Shown: in pieces, positions 1 through 10,233 of the stretch | Layout of the letters: the number at the start of each line of letters is the position of its first letter | Position numbering within the stretch: the stretch's first letter is position 1 | Assembly (NCBI GenBank): GCA_914767885.1 | Contig: CAJZBQ010000005.1 | Location: forward strand, 930,001 to 994,000 | Source: Blepharisma stoltei | Taxonomy: Eukaryota; Ciliophora; Heterotrichea; Heterotrichida; Blepharismidae | DNA: 64,000 nt | Direction: 5' to 3' | Made by a program: the position numbers and the translations under genes | Notes under the pieces: model-generated | What the model was told of the DNA's origin: nothing | What the model saw: the letters and a program-made list of their open reading frames with translations, nothing else | Database searches by the model: none

Positions 1-1694
1 ACTGAAATTTGATTAGATGAAGGAGTTATTGTATTCTCAACAGTTATCGTTGAATAGCTGCCGCTGGTGGTTAAGCTTGTTGTTGATTCTTGGACTTTTG
101 TTGCTGAACTACTAATATAAGAGCTAGTAAATTGAACTCCAGTAGTTACTAATGGCAAGTTGATAGATATAGTTGTAGTTTTATCCCAATCGTTAGCTGG
201 TTTGAAAACGAACCAAAGAGTTCTACCTGTATATTCTCCACCTCCCTGATACCCTGTAGAAAGTGTAATATCAGTAGGATAATCAGTTGGGGTTAATTTG
301 TAATAAGCATGATGTTTAAATTTGGAGAATCTTGTTTTACTAGTACTCCCAAGTGCCCAGGAAATAGGACTGCTGCTAGTTTGGTCAACGGTGTAATATC
401 CATCATATGTTGTAATTGAATTAACACTAGGAGATGAGCTAAATTTACTCAGTACTATTAAAGATATTGAGCCGGCTGGCTGCGCTTTTGTAAATGAAAT
501 CACTACTTTTGATGTTGCGTCAGAAGCTGATGATATTGAGCAGGAACTACCTGAAATTGAAACATAGCACATTGCATTAGAAGCTCCTGTAGCGTCATCT
601 ATATCTACCCACCAATTTTGACCAATATTAACATTTGTGAACTCAATGGAAACTCGTCCTACTGTAGAAGAGATATCATGACTGGTAACAAAAGTCAAAT
701 TTGTAAAAAGCGTCATTCCACTCAAAGTATCAGCTTGGGCAATAGTGCTCATAGGACTCCAAGAGGATGCAGTAATCCCTCCTGCATATGTTGCAACTGG
801 GCCAGTGACTGATGCATAATTAGCTAATAAAGTGTTTGTTCCCCATCTCCAAATATAAACACTCCATGTAAAAGCACTTTTATCTAAAACTACTCCAGGC
901 AAAGTAAAAGTAGACACACTGATCTTCAATTTCAGCGAAGTCGTTGTTTCTGTTATTAAGACATCTTGAGAGATGCCATAAATAAATACGTGTCCAGAAC
1001 TATCAGTTTGACATGGGAGATTATTGCTCCCATCTGGTCCAATTAGTAAATTACTGTTATCACTAACAGTTACTGAGCTGCAGGTAGCATTGGAGACCTT
1101 CCAATTTGAATCCGTATTGATTTCTATTAAGTCATGCTTCCATAAGCTGGTTGTAAGAGTAAATGTAAAATAAATTCCATCAGTGGAACCTACGATTGGT
1201 TTTTCAGCGCCACTAACCGTTGCTATAGAAAGAGTAGATGAATTTATGGTTGATGCTGAGGTAGCGATGCACCCAAAGAAGTAGTTTGCATCGACTATTT
1301 GCCCAGTTGAACTTGCCCTTGTCACGATGGAAAATGGTCCAAAAACCCCTTGAGAGCTCGGAAGGGTAATTTCGCCTGTGGCTACTGACATATCAGTTTG
1401 AGCACTGATACCTCCGGAAGGGGAAATGGTTACAGTCTGGCCACTGCTAATTGTGATGGACGAAGGAAAGGTTATTTGAACAACCCCGCTTGAAATGGAA
1501 GTTGAAGGTCTAAAATGGAAGGTAAAAACTACACCAGTTGATCCTTGATTTGTTTGACTCAGCTCTATAGCATTGTTGCTCCACGTGTCTTGCCACCAAG
1601 TTATCTTGCCAGGGTCGAGTGAACTATCTTTTGAGCCTATCGTTAAACTTGATGCTGTCCACAGGACACCAAAGAGACATAGAAGCCATTTCAT
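1..1694 (-). CDS. Secreted or surface protein, partial (3' end outside window)
   Basis: The minus frame is open from an ATG at 1694 to the window edge (over 560 codons). The start MKWLLCLFGVLWTASS is a clear signal peptide: a positive residue, a hydrophobic core, then small residues. The rest is rich in Ser, Thr, Gly and Val with scattered Cys and many short hydrophobic stretches of the type seen in beta-sandwich extracellular repeats (recurrent ITFPS, ITLPS, FTF patterns). No transmembrane segment is visible in the part present, but the C-terminus is missing. I do not recognise a named family; a cell-surface or extracellular-matrix-like protein is inference. No IES or intron is needed to keep the frame. 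Confidence 0.75.
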   Translation of the reverse strand, partial: MKWLLCLFGVLWTASSLTIGSKDSSLDPGKITWWQDTWSNNAIELSQTNQGSTGVVFTFHFRPSTSISSGVVQITFPSSITISSGQTVTISPSGGISAQTDMSVATGEITLPSSQGVFGPFSIVTRASSTGQIVDANYFFGCIATSASTINSSTLSIATVSGAEKPIVGSTDGIYFTFTLTTSLWKHDLIEINTDSNWKVSNATCSSVTVSDNSNLLIGPDGSNNLPCQTDSSGHVFIYGISQDVLITETTTSLKLKISVSTFTLPGVVLDKSAFTWSVYIWRWGTNTLLANYASVTGPVATYAGGITASSWSPMSTIAQADTLSGMTLFTNLTFVTSHDISSTVGRVSIEFTNVNIGQNWWVDIDDATGASNAMCYVSISGSSCSISSASDATSKVVISFTKAQPAGSISLIVLSKFSSSPSVNSITTYDGYYTVDQTSSSPISWALGSTSKTRFSKFKHHAYYKLTPTDYPTDITLSTGYQGGGEYTGRTLWFVFKPANDWDKTTTISINLPLVTTGVQFTSSYISSSATKVQESTTSLTTSGSYSTITVENTITPSSNQIS

Positions 1695-3079
1695 TTTATA
1701 TTAGTGGATTTAAATCAAGAAAGATTTAAGAAAGGAATAAATAGTTATTTTAATTATAAATTATATCTGCTGAATAAAATTTTAATCCCCTTATATTAAG
1801 TTTAGGACATGAAGCTGTAGCCTGAAAAAAGATCTTATAATTAGATTATCTTGTCTAAATTTCAGGCGTTTATAAAGGAATTACAATGGATTTTTTTCGA
1901 TTTCACTATTTAAGATATATAAAAAATTAATTAAATTAAGCTGGATATTAAGAAACGGCAGTTGAATCGAAGATATAAAATTTTATTGAATTAAATAAAG
2001 ATAACGAGAAAATTTTAAATTCCAACCAGAAAGAAGATTAATTTGAATTAGGCTTGAAATAAAATATGAGAAGAAATATGGAAGACTATAAAGGAAAAAT
2101 TTTTAAATGAAATATAAAATTAGTTGGAATTAAGTAAGCTTTATTGGTATGTAATAATCTAATAATATGACTTTCTTGCTATTAAAGATTTTAGTTCTCT
2201 CTTTAAAATTAATACACTTACTTATTTTTTTGTTTATTACGATTTTTCCTATTTTAATAATTTGAATTCAAAATATTTTAATTAAATTAAATTAAAAAGA
2301 ACTTTAAACAATAAAACAATAATTTAATCAAATTAACGCTTAATTATTAGTCTACTGTTGAAATGATAGCTCTATGCTTATACACAAAAGAAATAGTTTG
2401 AAAATGATTTGAATTTGAAGAGATGCAGATATAATTTAATTTAAATTAAGTAGATTTATTTTTATTAATTTAATTTTAGGCATTAAAGAATATTTAAACA
2501 CTAATTATCTTATCATTTTTAATTTATCCAATGCCACGATAATAAAATAAAAATGTGGAATTTCTAATTGCATAGGATAGATGGATAAAATAGAACTTAA
2601 ACTATGGCATTAAATATGTTTGAGATCAAGCTAAAATAAAGGGCTGCATCTACTGAGCGATTTATTTGATTTCTCATTTATTTTAATTCTATTCTAATTT
2701 TTTATCACATTTTTTAAATAATTATTTTTCTGATATATCATTTATTTTAAAACTATGTTCAATAATCATAAAACATAATAAATTCCATATTAATTTAGCC
2801 ACATTGTACTCCATTCTTCTATTCCTATTTTATTTAGAATATCCATGGATAAACTAACAAAACTTTTAAAATATTTGCATCTTTAGGCCAATATAGAGAA
2901 ATAGATTAAATATTTTAGAAATAAAAATTATTGATCTGAGCAGCAAGCTCGATATTTTTCTATAATAGCCACAAAGCATTAATACCACTTAAATAATCCA
3001 AATAAACAAAATCTTTAGTTTATTTTAATCATAAGCATAAATTGCCCCTACAATCTAATAAAGATAATAATCAATTAAG
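1695..3079. other. AT-rich intergenic stretch
   Basis: About 1.4 kb of very AT-rich sequence between two divergent genes (signal-peptide protein on minus, kinase on plus). I see no coding frame, no terminal repeats and no RNA gene. It probably contains both promoters, and may hide an IES that coding context cannot reveal. Confidence 0.5.
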
Positions 3080-4542
3080 ATGGGAAGTGCTTCAAGCAAT
3101 CATATTATTGATATGTCTATTGATTCAGGCTTAATTAACACCTATAAAATTGGAAAGCAGATCGGGATCGGCAATTTTGGAATTGTTCGAAAGGCTTCAC
3201 TTTTAAATGATCCATCCCAATCATTTGCAATAAAAACCATCCAAAAATCGAAGATTAAAACCAATAAGGACTATTTATTCCAAGAAATAGAAATCCTCAA
3301 GAAAGTGGACCATCCGAATATTATAAAACTTTATGACGTTATTGAAGAACCAGGCTGTTATCACTTAGTAATGGAATTATGCTCAGATGGAGAGCTCTAT
3401 GACAGGATTTCTGGACAGGGACACCTTGATGAATCAGAAGCAAAACGGCTGGTAAGACAAATTCTTCTGGCTGTAAACCACTTACATTGCAATGGAATCG
3501 TTCATCGAGATCTTAAGCCAGAAAATTTTTTATTTGAAGGAAACGAGCTCAAACTTATAGATTTCGGCTTATCAGCATTTTGCACTAAAGGGAAAATGAA
3601 AACTATGGTCGGCTCACCTAATTATGTATCTCCTGAAGTGCTGCATAGCAAATATGATACGAAATGTGATATGTGGGCTATTGGAGTGATTACTTATGTT
3701 ATGCTTTCAGGAAGTTTTCCGTTTTATGGGAGGACAAATAAAGAAATTTTTTCAAAAATAATTCCAGGGGATTATCGATTTTCAGAACCTTCATGGCAAA
3801 ATGTAACTCCTCAGGCCATAAATTTTATAAGGCAGCTCTTAGTTATTAAACCACAGAAGCGTTTGTCTGCATTTCAAGCGCTGCAGCACCCTTGGCTTCA
3901 ACAGCCTCCTACAGATTTGATAACTTCCAAGCTATTGATCTCTCTAAAAGAATACAACTCAGCATGCTCTTTTAAAAAAGAAATCCTAAGCCTTTTAGCC
4001 CGATACTTGAAATCCGAAGAGATTTCAGATTTAATTCAAATTTTCTTTCAAATAAATAAATCGTGCACTGGGGTCATCACTTTTGATGAATTTTCCAGTT
4101 CATTGGAAAAAATAGATTCACGGCTTCTCGATGTGAAGCGGATTGATATTAATTTTAAAATTAAACGTGTATTTTAATATTTACTATAAAAAATAGGACA
4201 TTTATTTATTTTTAGAATATTTTGAAAAAGCTTAAATTTAAAGAAGGGAAAATGAAATACTCAGATTTCTTAGCCTCGGTTTTGTGCTGTAAAACAATTT
4301 TAACAGAAAAAAGACTTAAACAGATTTTTAGGATACTTGATATTGAAAAAAATGGATTTTTAAACGCGGAAAGCTTAATTAAAGTATTTACGAGGTTTGG
4401 AAAATCAAAGGAGAAAGGCGACGTGGAAAAAATGATTGAAGATGTGCACCCTTGGGTTGCTGGACAGGTTAATTTCAATGAGTTCAAGAAATGCATCATG
4501 CCTCTTTTTCGAAGCAAATCAAGGTGAAGCTGCCAATTCTAA
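3080..4542 (+). CDS. Calcium-dependent protein kinase (CDPK)
   Basis: Ser/Thr kinase fused to calmodulin-like EF-hands; family members couple calcium to phosphorylation. The start MGSASS fits N-myristoylation and membrane attachment. Kinase landmarks: glycine loop GIGNFG around 29-34, catalytic Lys52, HRD 142-144 (HRDLKPEN), DFG 161-163, and SPE in place of APE near 184. The C-terminal part has four EF-like units; DIEKNGFLNAES is the best canonical loop and GVITFDEF and GQVNFNEF are others. Exon 1 (3080-4168) and exon 2 (4216-4542) are joined by a 47-nt GT...AG gap. Removing a 32-bp TA-bounded piece from it leaves a 15-nt intron of normal size. The stop TAA at 4540-4542 follows a TGA read as Trp; a longer C-terminus in another frame (to about 4810) cannot be excluded. 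Predicted length is 471 residues. Confidence 0.9.
4175..4206. other. Candidate 32-bp IES inside a 15-nt intron
   Basis: The coding gap 4169-4215 is 47 nt, three times the usual intron here. Excision from the TA at 4175 to the TA at 4207 leaves GTATTTTATTTTTAG, a standard 15-nt intron. The boundary choice is inference; other TA pairs do not give 15 or 16 nt. Confidence 0.45.
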
Positions 4543-4858
4543 TAATTTTAATAATGTGCAATTATTAGATGTCGAAGCTAGAGATTGGGAAGAATTTATA
4601 ATTCAAACTCAAGATAAGCTCTTATACATAATTTTTTCATTTACTCGCCTTTGATTTTGGGGAAATCTATTATCTCTTAAATCCTTTGTTTTTGATCGGT
4701 ATGATAATTTTTTGACAGAAACAAGAATTAAACCTTTTATAAATTTTAGTAATTTAAAAATTTTGCATGAGGGAAAATATTTTATTTCTCACTATCTAAA
4801 GATTATATAATTTCTTTATTATTGTCTTTTTAAATTCAATGATTAAAATCCATATAAT

Positions 4859-6023
4859 ATGAGACAGCTAATAATAAGCTTAGGAGATCATATCACCAAG
4901 TATAAGATTGGGCCACTTGTATTGCTTATTTAGATTCGAACGCTTGGAACAGTTTTGGATATAGTTGGATTTAAAATTTCCTCAACTGCCTACTTAGAAA
5001 ACTGTAAAATTTTACATAGATGTCCGATCTCTGCGCAATATTCCTACTGAAACTCACATCCCAGACCTAGGCAGCGCCAAATTCATTGCTCCAAACACTT
5101 CAATAATCGGCGACGTCAAATTTGGAAAGAATTCTTCATTGTGGTATGGCTCAGTCGCTCGTGGAGACATCCAAAAAATCGAAATCGGAGATAATACCAT
5201 AATCCAAGACCTCGTAACAATAAAAAGAAATGACGGGAAAACAGACCCAATTGTTATAGGGAAGAATGTATTTATAGGACCTGGCTGCAAGATTGGCGGA
5301 TGCACTCTTCATGATCATAGTTTTATTAGCATGGGGAGCACAATTGAAGATGATTGTGTTGTTGAGAGCTATGGATTTCTAGCTGCTGGAGCTGTTCTTG
5401 CAAAAGGCTCAAAGGTACCATCTGGACAAGTTTGGGCAGGAAGCCCAGCTCATTTCTTAACTCTTTTATATTAGTGATAATGCTCAAAGAAGTAATGTAG
5501 GTAAAAATTGTTAAAATAATAAAAATTATTTTTTATTTATATGTTAATGCTAATAAGATTACGATTGTTCAAGTTCAGATTCTTGTGGTCTTGGCTTGGA
5601 TTGACAGCTCTAAATAATGGTAGGTAAAATCGCTTAACAGTCAAACTGTTCATGTCCCCAAGTCTCTTAGGACTTCTTTACCCATGCCAGTCTCAGTGTG
5701 GATCAATTTTCTTGACGCCAAAACCTCAACTTCTTCGGTTAAAGGACAGTGGTGCTGCCTCTACTGCCATTTAAAATTTTATTTATATATAATCTAAAGG
5801 CAAAGTAAGAGAAGTCACCAATGAAGAAAGAGATGCAATCTACGAACATTTCAACGAAACAAGTCTTAAGCTTAATCTCAAATCACAGATGAATGAAAGC
5901 GTATGGTTTGTGCAGTCACAAAGATCGATAAAAGGCTCTTTCACTTTGCAATGCCCACACCTAGGTTTGTTCGAAGAAAGATGACTCGCCAGCAGAATGC
6001 TTGAACATCATCTTCTCCTCTAG
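4859..6023 (+). CDS. Gamma-carbonic-anhydrase-like protein (probable mitochondrial complex I subunit)
   Basis: Left-handed beta-helix protein of the gamma-CA family; in protists and plants such proteins form a domain of mitochondrial complex I. Exons: 4859-4918, intron 4919-4933 (15 nt), 4934-5003, intron 5004-5019 (16 nt), 5020-5457, IES 5458-5805, 5806-6023. After excision the conserved run reads GSPAHFLREVTNEER, exactly as expected for the family. The zinc-binding histidines are missing: the usual LVH position is LVTIK, and the usual HxxxxH is PGCKIGG. A CAL-type, catalytically dead role is therefore likely. The first 60 residues look like a mitochondrial extension. The last 40 residues (from about 5920) are atypical and may come from an inserted repeat, so the C-terminus is uncertain. 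Predicted length is 261 residues. Confidence 0.85.
5458..5805. other. TA-bounded IES, 348 bp, in gamma-CA-like gene
   Basis: Left TA at 5458-5459 and right TA at 5806-5807; joining them restores HFLREVTNEE in frame. The interior has AT-rich flanks around about 180 bp of mixed composition (5590-5775) that codes for nothing I recognise and could be a short retroposon. Confidence 0.85.
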
Positions 6024-6351
6024 AAATTGCTAAAGCTACTAGAGTAGTCGAACGAGCATGAGAGAGGCACGCATCCTCCTTACCTTGCTGGAACTTCAGG
6101 TTGAGTGGGCGGATTATGGAATTCTGCGACCCTCCTCTGGAGCATTTGAGTACTATATTGATTCAGGAAATACCCAGAGTCTATCTGCTGGTGGGTGCCT
6201 GCTCTTAGCGGCTACAGGGAAAGGTCTGATCCCTGGACCTAGGCCGCAAACCTGGTATGGCATTGAATTCCACCTTCATGATCCTGAAGGACATTGCCTG
6301 TTAATTCTTTTCAACTCAGGAACTAACTACACCCGTTTTAAATTGGGTTAA
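5926..6351. repeat. GC-richer, possibly retroposon-derived segment
   Basis: From GATAAAAGGCTC onward the base composition rises sharply and stays high to about 6350. The start resembles the 5' end of the insertion in the MAP kinase gene (GATAAATAAAATGGC). An open frame at 6058-6351 has no family resemblance and uses an unlikely amino-acid mix. No matching target duplication was found, so the limits are not fixed. Confidence 0.3.
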
Positions 6352-6602
6352 ATTTTAATTTTTTGGGGTTGGAACAAACATTTTTTTATATCGAAAATTT
6401 GATAGTTTAAAAATAATTTTATATTATTAGCTTTAGCTTAATTAATTGGAAAAATTGCAATTAGAATATAATTTAAACAGCTTTTATTAATTTTTCATAA
6501 ATAATTAAAACTCAAAAATAGCATTAAATTATATTTTTAAAAATCTTAAAAATATTTTTTCAATGAAAAATTTAATATAAATTGGCGGACTTTTGGTTCT
6601 AA

Positions 6603-7570
6603 TTTAAAAGGGAGAGTAAATTAAAAACCTACCAGATATATATAGCACATATCCGGCATGAATCTCGACTGGTTTCTCGCCCTTTTCGCCTTGGCCATGA
6701 GGCTAAGAAAATTGCGTCAAGAGGTCGGGTACACTTCGGTCACCATTTATCTAATTGTATCGAAGCAAGTCAACTAGCCGAAGTTCATCATGAAGAAGCT
6801 GAAAAGTCATTTGAAACTGTTTTCTTACTCCCCCCCTCCGTGAGTGAACAAAAAAATTTTGTTCACTCACGGAGAGGGGTTAATTTTTTTTTTTTTTAAA
6901 AAAAATTTATATATAAATTTTATAAAAAATATTTTTTTTCGAAATTAAAAAAAATCTAATTCGCAAAAATTGGAAAGCAAATATTAATTTAATTTATAAA
7001 ATCTATGTTTTAAAAAGCAATTCGTTTGAAATTAAACAGAATTAGCTCTAGATTTCATTATAATAATTATCATTTATATATCAAATTTTTTTTCCATAAA
7101 AATTTTTTCTATTAAAACAATTTTTGTTCACTCATGGAGGGTGGGGTTTTTGGGCAAAAAATAGCGATTTTTCTAATGGTTTTGCTCACTCACTCACGGA
7201 GGGGGGGGAGTTAGATGATTGGGAAAAAGATCGCAAATTCCGGAGAAACCACATAGAAACCTTGCTTGACAAGCTGGAAGAGCTAGACATTTCTTCACAT
7301 GGTCATGATGCCCCAGAAACTGAGTTTATCCACGGCAACCAAAGATGGAACTACAACGAAAGGCAGCAAACTGAAAAAATAAGTGAGAGGAACTGGAAAC
7401 CTTTCAATGAAGATGGTGCTGTATTTCCAGATGAATGGAAAGTTTATGGAGAAGACATGGACAGATATGAAAGGGCCAAGAAGGTATTTGACGCTCCTCC
7501 TCCTGCTTATGAAGCTCCAAATGCTCCTTCAATCCCTAGAGACCAAACCCCATGGACTAGAAGATATTAA
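6603..7570 (+). CDS. Unknown protein interrupted by MITE A1; 5' end not found
   Basis: Coding is visible from about 6640 to the TAA at 7568-7570 once the MITE at 6826-7211 is removed; the junction reads KSFETVFLDDWEKD. The joined frame gives up to 193 residues, basic and aromatic-rich at first (HIRHESRLVSRPF), then acidic/helical, then a proline-rich end (APPPAYEAPNAPSIP). The frame is open only back to 6603 and has no ATG, so the first exon must lie upstream across another IES or intron. Many ciliary proteins have this composition, but I recognise no family. Confidence 0.6.
6826..7211. mobile_element. MITE family A, copy A1 (386 bp)
   Basis: Bounded by TA at 6826-6827 and 7212-7213, ends CTCCCCCC and GGGGGGAG. 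The word TCCGTGAGTGAACAAAA forms a hairpin with its reverse complement at the left end and occurs twice as reverse complements (one diverged) at the right end. The middle is an AT-rich body with TATATATAAATTTT near the hairpin. It lies inside a coding exon and its removal restores the frame. Confidence 0.9.
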
Positions 7571-7596
7571 ATAATCATATCTTAGTCATAAATAAT

Positions 7597-8634
7597 TTAT
7601 TTCATTTCAGTCCATTTAATTCGTTGCCCGTCTTTAAACTCGCCTTTTCTTTTAGGTCCATTTACATGTCCTACTTCGCCTTGTCCGTGCTGCTTTCCTG
7701 CTTTCCATTGACCCGAGTATACTCTACCGTCAGGCCAATAAAAGGCTCCGAAGCCTTCTTTTTTATCATTTACATAACTCCCTACATATTTTCTTCCATC
7801 TGGCCATCGTAGTTCTCCTTTTCCATGCATTTTATTAGCTTCCCACTGTCCTTCATATACTCTTTGGTCAGGCCAATGATATCTCCCTAACCCCGAAATT
7901 TCATTATTTTTAAAATTTCCTTCATACCATGCCCCATCTGCAAAATTGAGCTTTCCCTTGCCATTTTTCTTCCCATTGCTATAATGTCCTTCATATCTTG
8001 CCCCATCAGGCCACATTTCAGTTCCATTCCCATCTTGTTTGTCATCTTTTCATTCCCCAACATATTTTGCGCCATTCTTATTAGTATACTCCCCAAATCC
8101 ATTGATTTTATCATCTTTTCATTCGCCTTCATATACGTCTTGTTCTATATGTATAAGTCTTCCAAGCCCATGGGCTTTATCATTATATCATTGGCCTTCA
8201 TATTTAGTTTGGTCAGAGCTTATTTGTGTACCGAGTCCATGACGCTTCCCATCTTTCATCTGGCCTGTATATTTGGAGTCTTCAATTGAGATTTCATCAA
8301 CTCATTCAACGCCATCTTCTTCTATTGGAAGAATGATAGCTCCGCGGATTTTTAAAACTCCAGGGTCATCATTCATTTTTGGTTTAAGAGAATTGAGCTC
8401 TTTTCTAGCAAGGTAGCCTCGGGCTGCTGCTTTGAGGACTGGAGAGGAATTTTTTACAGGAGGAGGCTCGGAATTTTGTACAGGACGAGGCTCAGCGTGA
8501 AGGATGGGTTTTTCTGTAACATTTATTTCGATTTCGTCTACTGCTGGCTCTGATATGTTTCGTGCTGAAACTTGTCCAGGTTCTTCTTCAGGCTTGGAAT
8601 CACAATTGAAAAGAAAAGCAGTGCAGTTTCCCAT
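7597..8634 (-). CDS. MORN-repeat protein with IQ motif
   Basis: A single 345-residue frame once TGA is read as Trp. The N-terminus MGNCTAFLFNC suits myristoylation plus palmitoylation, so membrane attachment is likely. An IQ-like calmodulin-binding helix (AARGYLARKEL) is near residue 75. From about residue 117 there are nine or more MORN repeats of about 23 residues with the YEGQW / GxG pattern (YEGQWYNDKAHGLG and so on). In several repeats the invariant Trp is encoded by TGA (for example at 8182-8184), which directly supports the altered code. MORN proteins scaffold membranes, cortex or basal bodies in protists; the exact role is unknown. No intron or IES is seen. Confidence 0.88.
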
Positions 8635-8945
8635 TTAATATTCAAGGAAAATCTGATATATGAAAGGACGTTAAATAAATAAATGGTCTTTTTAAAATCG
8701 TTTAGAATATGTAGGAATAATTGATGGAGGAATTTATAAAGGTTTTAAAAGTTTTTTTTTATGTTAGCAAGGATAAATATCGGCACAGTGCTGAGTACTT
8801 GTCTTTTTGTCTTTAAATGCATTTAAAATATATATTTTGAAGCAAAATTTGTCTAATAAATTTTAATCATAAATATCGGCCTAAAAATTTAAAATTTGTA
8901 AAATTGTCAAACAGCCCTTTTTATCTCGTTTACAAATCTACTATA

Positions 8946-9563
8946 ATGTTTCAAACTCCTCAAGATTCTAAACACAAACCAAAATACAACTTTTCTGAAA
9001 CTTCCCAAAAACAGCGAACTTCATGCAGAACTATTTTTAAGTCTAAAAGAATTTCAAAAAAACCTTTTCGAAAGCGATTTTCATTAGAAGATTCAAATGA
9101 AGTTATCGAAAAAGACCAAGCCAAAGCAGCGACCACCCCAATTTCATCAAAAATAAACAAAAATATTCCCAGAAGCTCCTTGCCACCAATGAAAAACGTG
9201 GATTCAGTATTTACCAAAGTTGGAGAATGCAGCAAATTATCCTTTATAAACACACCTTTTAAAACATATGGCAAAAGAAAAAGAAGCGAAATTGAGACTG
9301 TAGAAATAAAAAATGCAAAAAAAGAACTTAGACCAGTCACAAAAATCGTAACGGAGCTCTATGATCCGAAGCTGGAAAGGTCTGATTATTATAAATGCTT
9401 GAGAGAAGGAGAAGTTAGCAGTGTGAAGTTGAAGGTTGTAGGCTCAGATTTAGGAATTGATGAAGACTGCTTGACCGATGATGAACAAATTTTAAATTGC
9501 AGGCTGCCTTTGTCATCTCAACTCGTTGAAGCTATTTTCAATGTAAATGTTGAGGTTCAATAA
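8946..9563 (+). CDS. Unknown basic protein
   Basis: Start chosen at the ATG 8946; the frame is open further upstream only through a TTG. It encodes 205 residues with a Lys/Arg-rich first half (KSKRISKKPFRKRF, YGKRKRSE, both nuclear-localisation-like) and a more acidic end (GIDEDCLTDDEQ). There are no transmembrane segments, signal peptide or recognised domain. It is divergent from the MORN gene, with about 310 bp between starts. Nuclear location is inference from the basic clusters. Confidence 0.6.
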   Translation: MFQTPQDSKHKPKYNFSETSQKQRTSCRTIFKSKRISKKPFRKRFSLEDSNEVIEKDQAKAATTPISSKINKNIPRSSLPPMKNVDSVFTKVGECSKLSFINTPFKTYGKRKRSEIETVEIKNAKKELRPVTKIVTELYDPKLERSDYYKCLREGEVSSVKLKVVGSDLGIDEDCLTDDEQILNCRLPLSSQLVEAIFNVNVEVQ

Positions 9564-10233
9564 TTTGGTTAATTGTAAGTATTCTATTGTTTTCGTGGAA
9601 TGTAATAATTTCTTTATTTTAAAAGAAGTTTTGTTTTATTAGTCTGTTAAATCTTTATAATTAATATTATTATTCTATTTTGATAAAGCTGATGCTGCTC
9701 TATGCCGTTTTAATAGGATTTAAGAATTATAGCTACTTCTTGTTGGTTAAAAATAAAATAATTTCAAAGATATTTGGTCTGAAGCTGGGTTTTATATAAA
9801 AATTTGCTTTATTTAAATAGACTAAACAATGAAAAACTTTTAAAATCAGTTTCAAAATGCTCCATGAAAATACCAATGAATATTAATAGTGTCCAAAGAC
9901 TAAAGTCGGCAAATAAATTTAGATTTATCATCTACACATCAACAAAAATATTTCCAAATAATTTTATTTAACATAATTTTGTATAAATTATAGATTATAC
10001 TCTCTAAATTAAACTCAAATTATTATTTAAAAAATATTTTTTGTTTATAATAAAATAAATTCAATTCCATCATCTAATGCATTTAATTCTTTTCAAAAGT
10101 AATATCTTTATAGATAAAAATTTTTTTTAATCACATATATTTTAAACCTATCTGCAAGTGTACAGAACTTGAGCTCTATCTCCATCTTTTGTTGACATAT
10201 TTTATCCTCTAGTGATTAACGAATTAATTGTTA
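9564..10233. other. AT-rich intergenic stretch
   Basis: About 670 bp, strongly AT-rich, no coding frame, no inverted repeats and no RNA-like structure seen. Confidence 0.5.

Noticed and set aside
5590-5775. Possible structural RNA gene within the IES
   Set aside because: I could not fit a tRNA cloverleaf or a known snRNA motif; kept only as a mixed-composition segment.
6058-6351. 97-residue plus frame
   Set aside because: No family resemblance; lies in a GC-rich, probably inserted segment, and open by chance.
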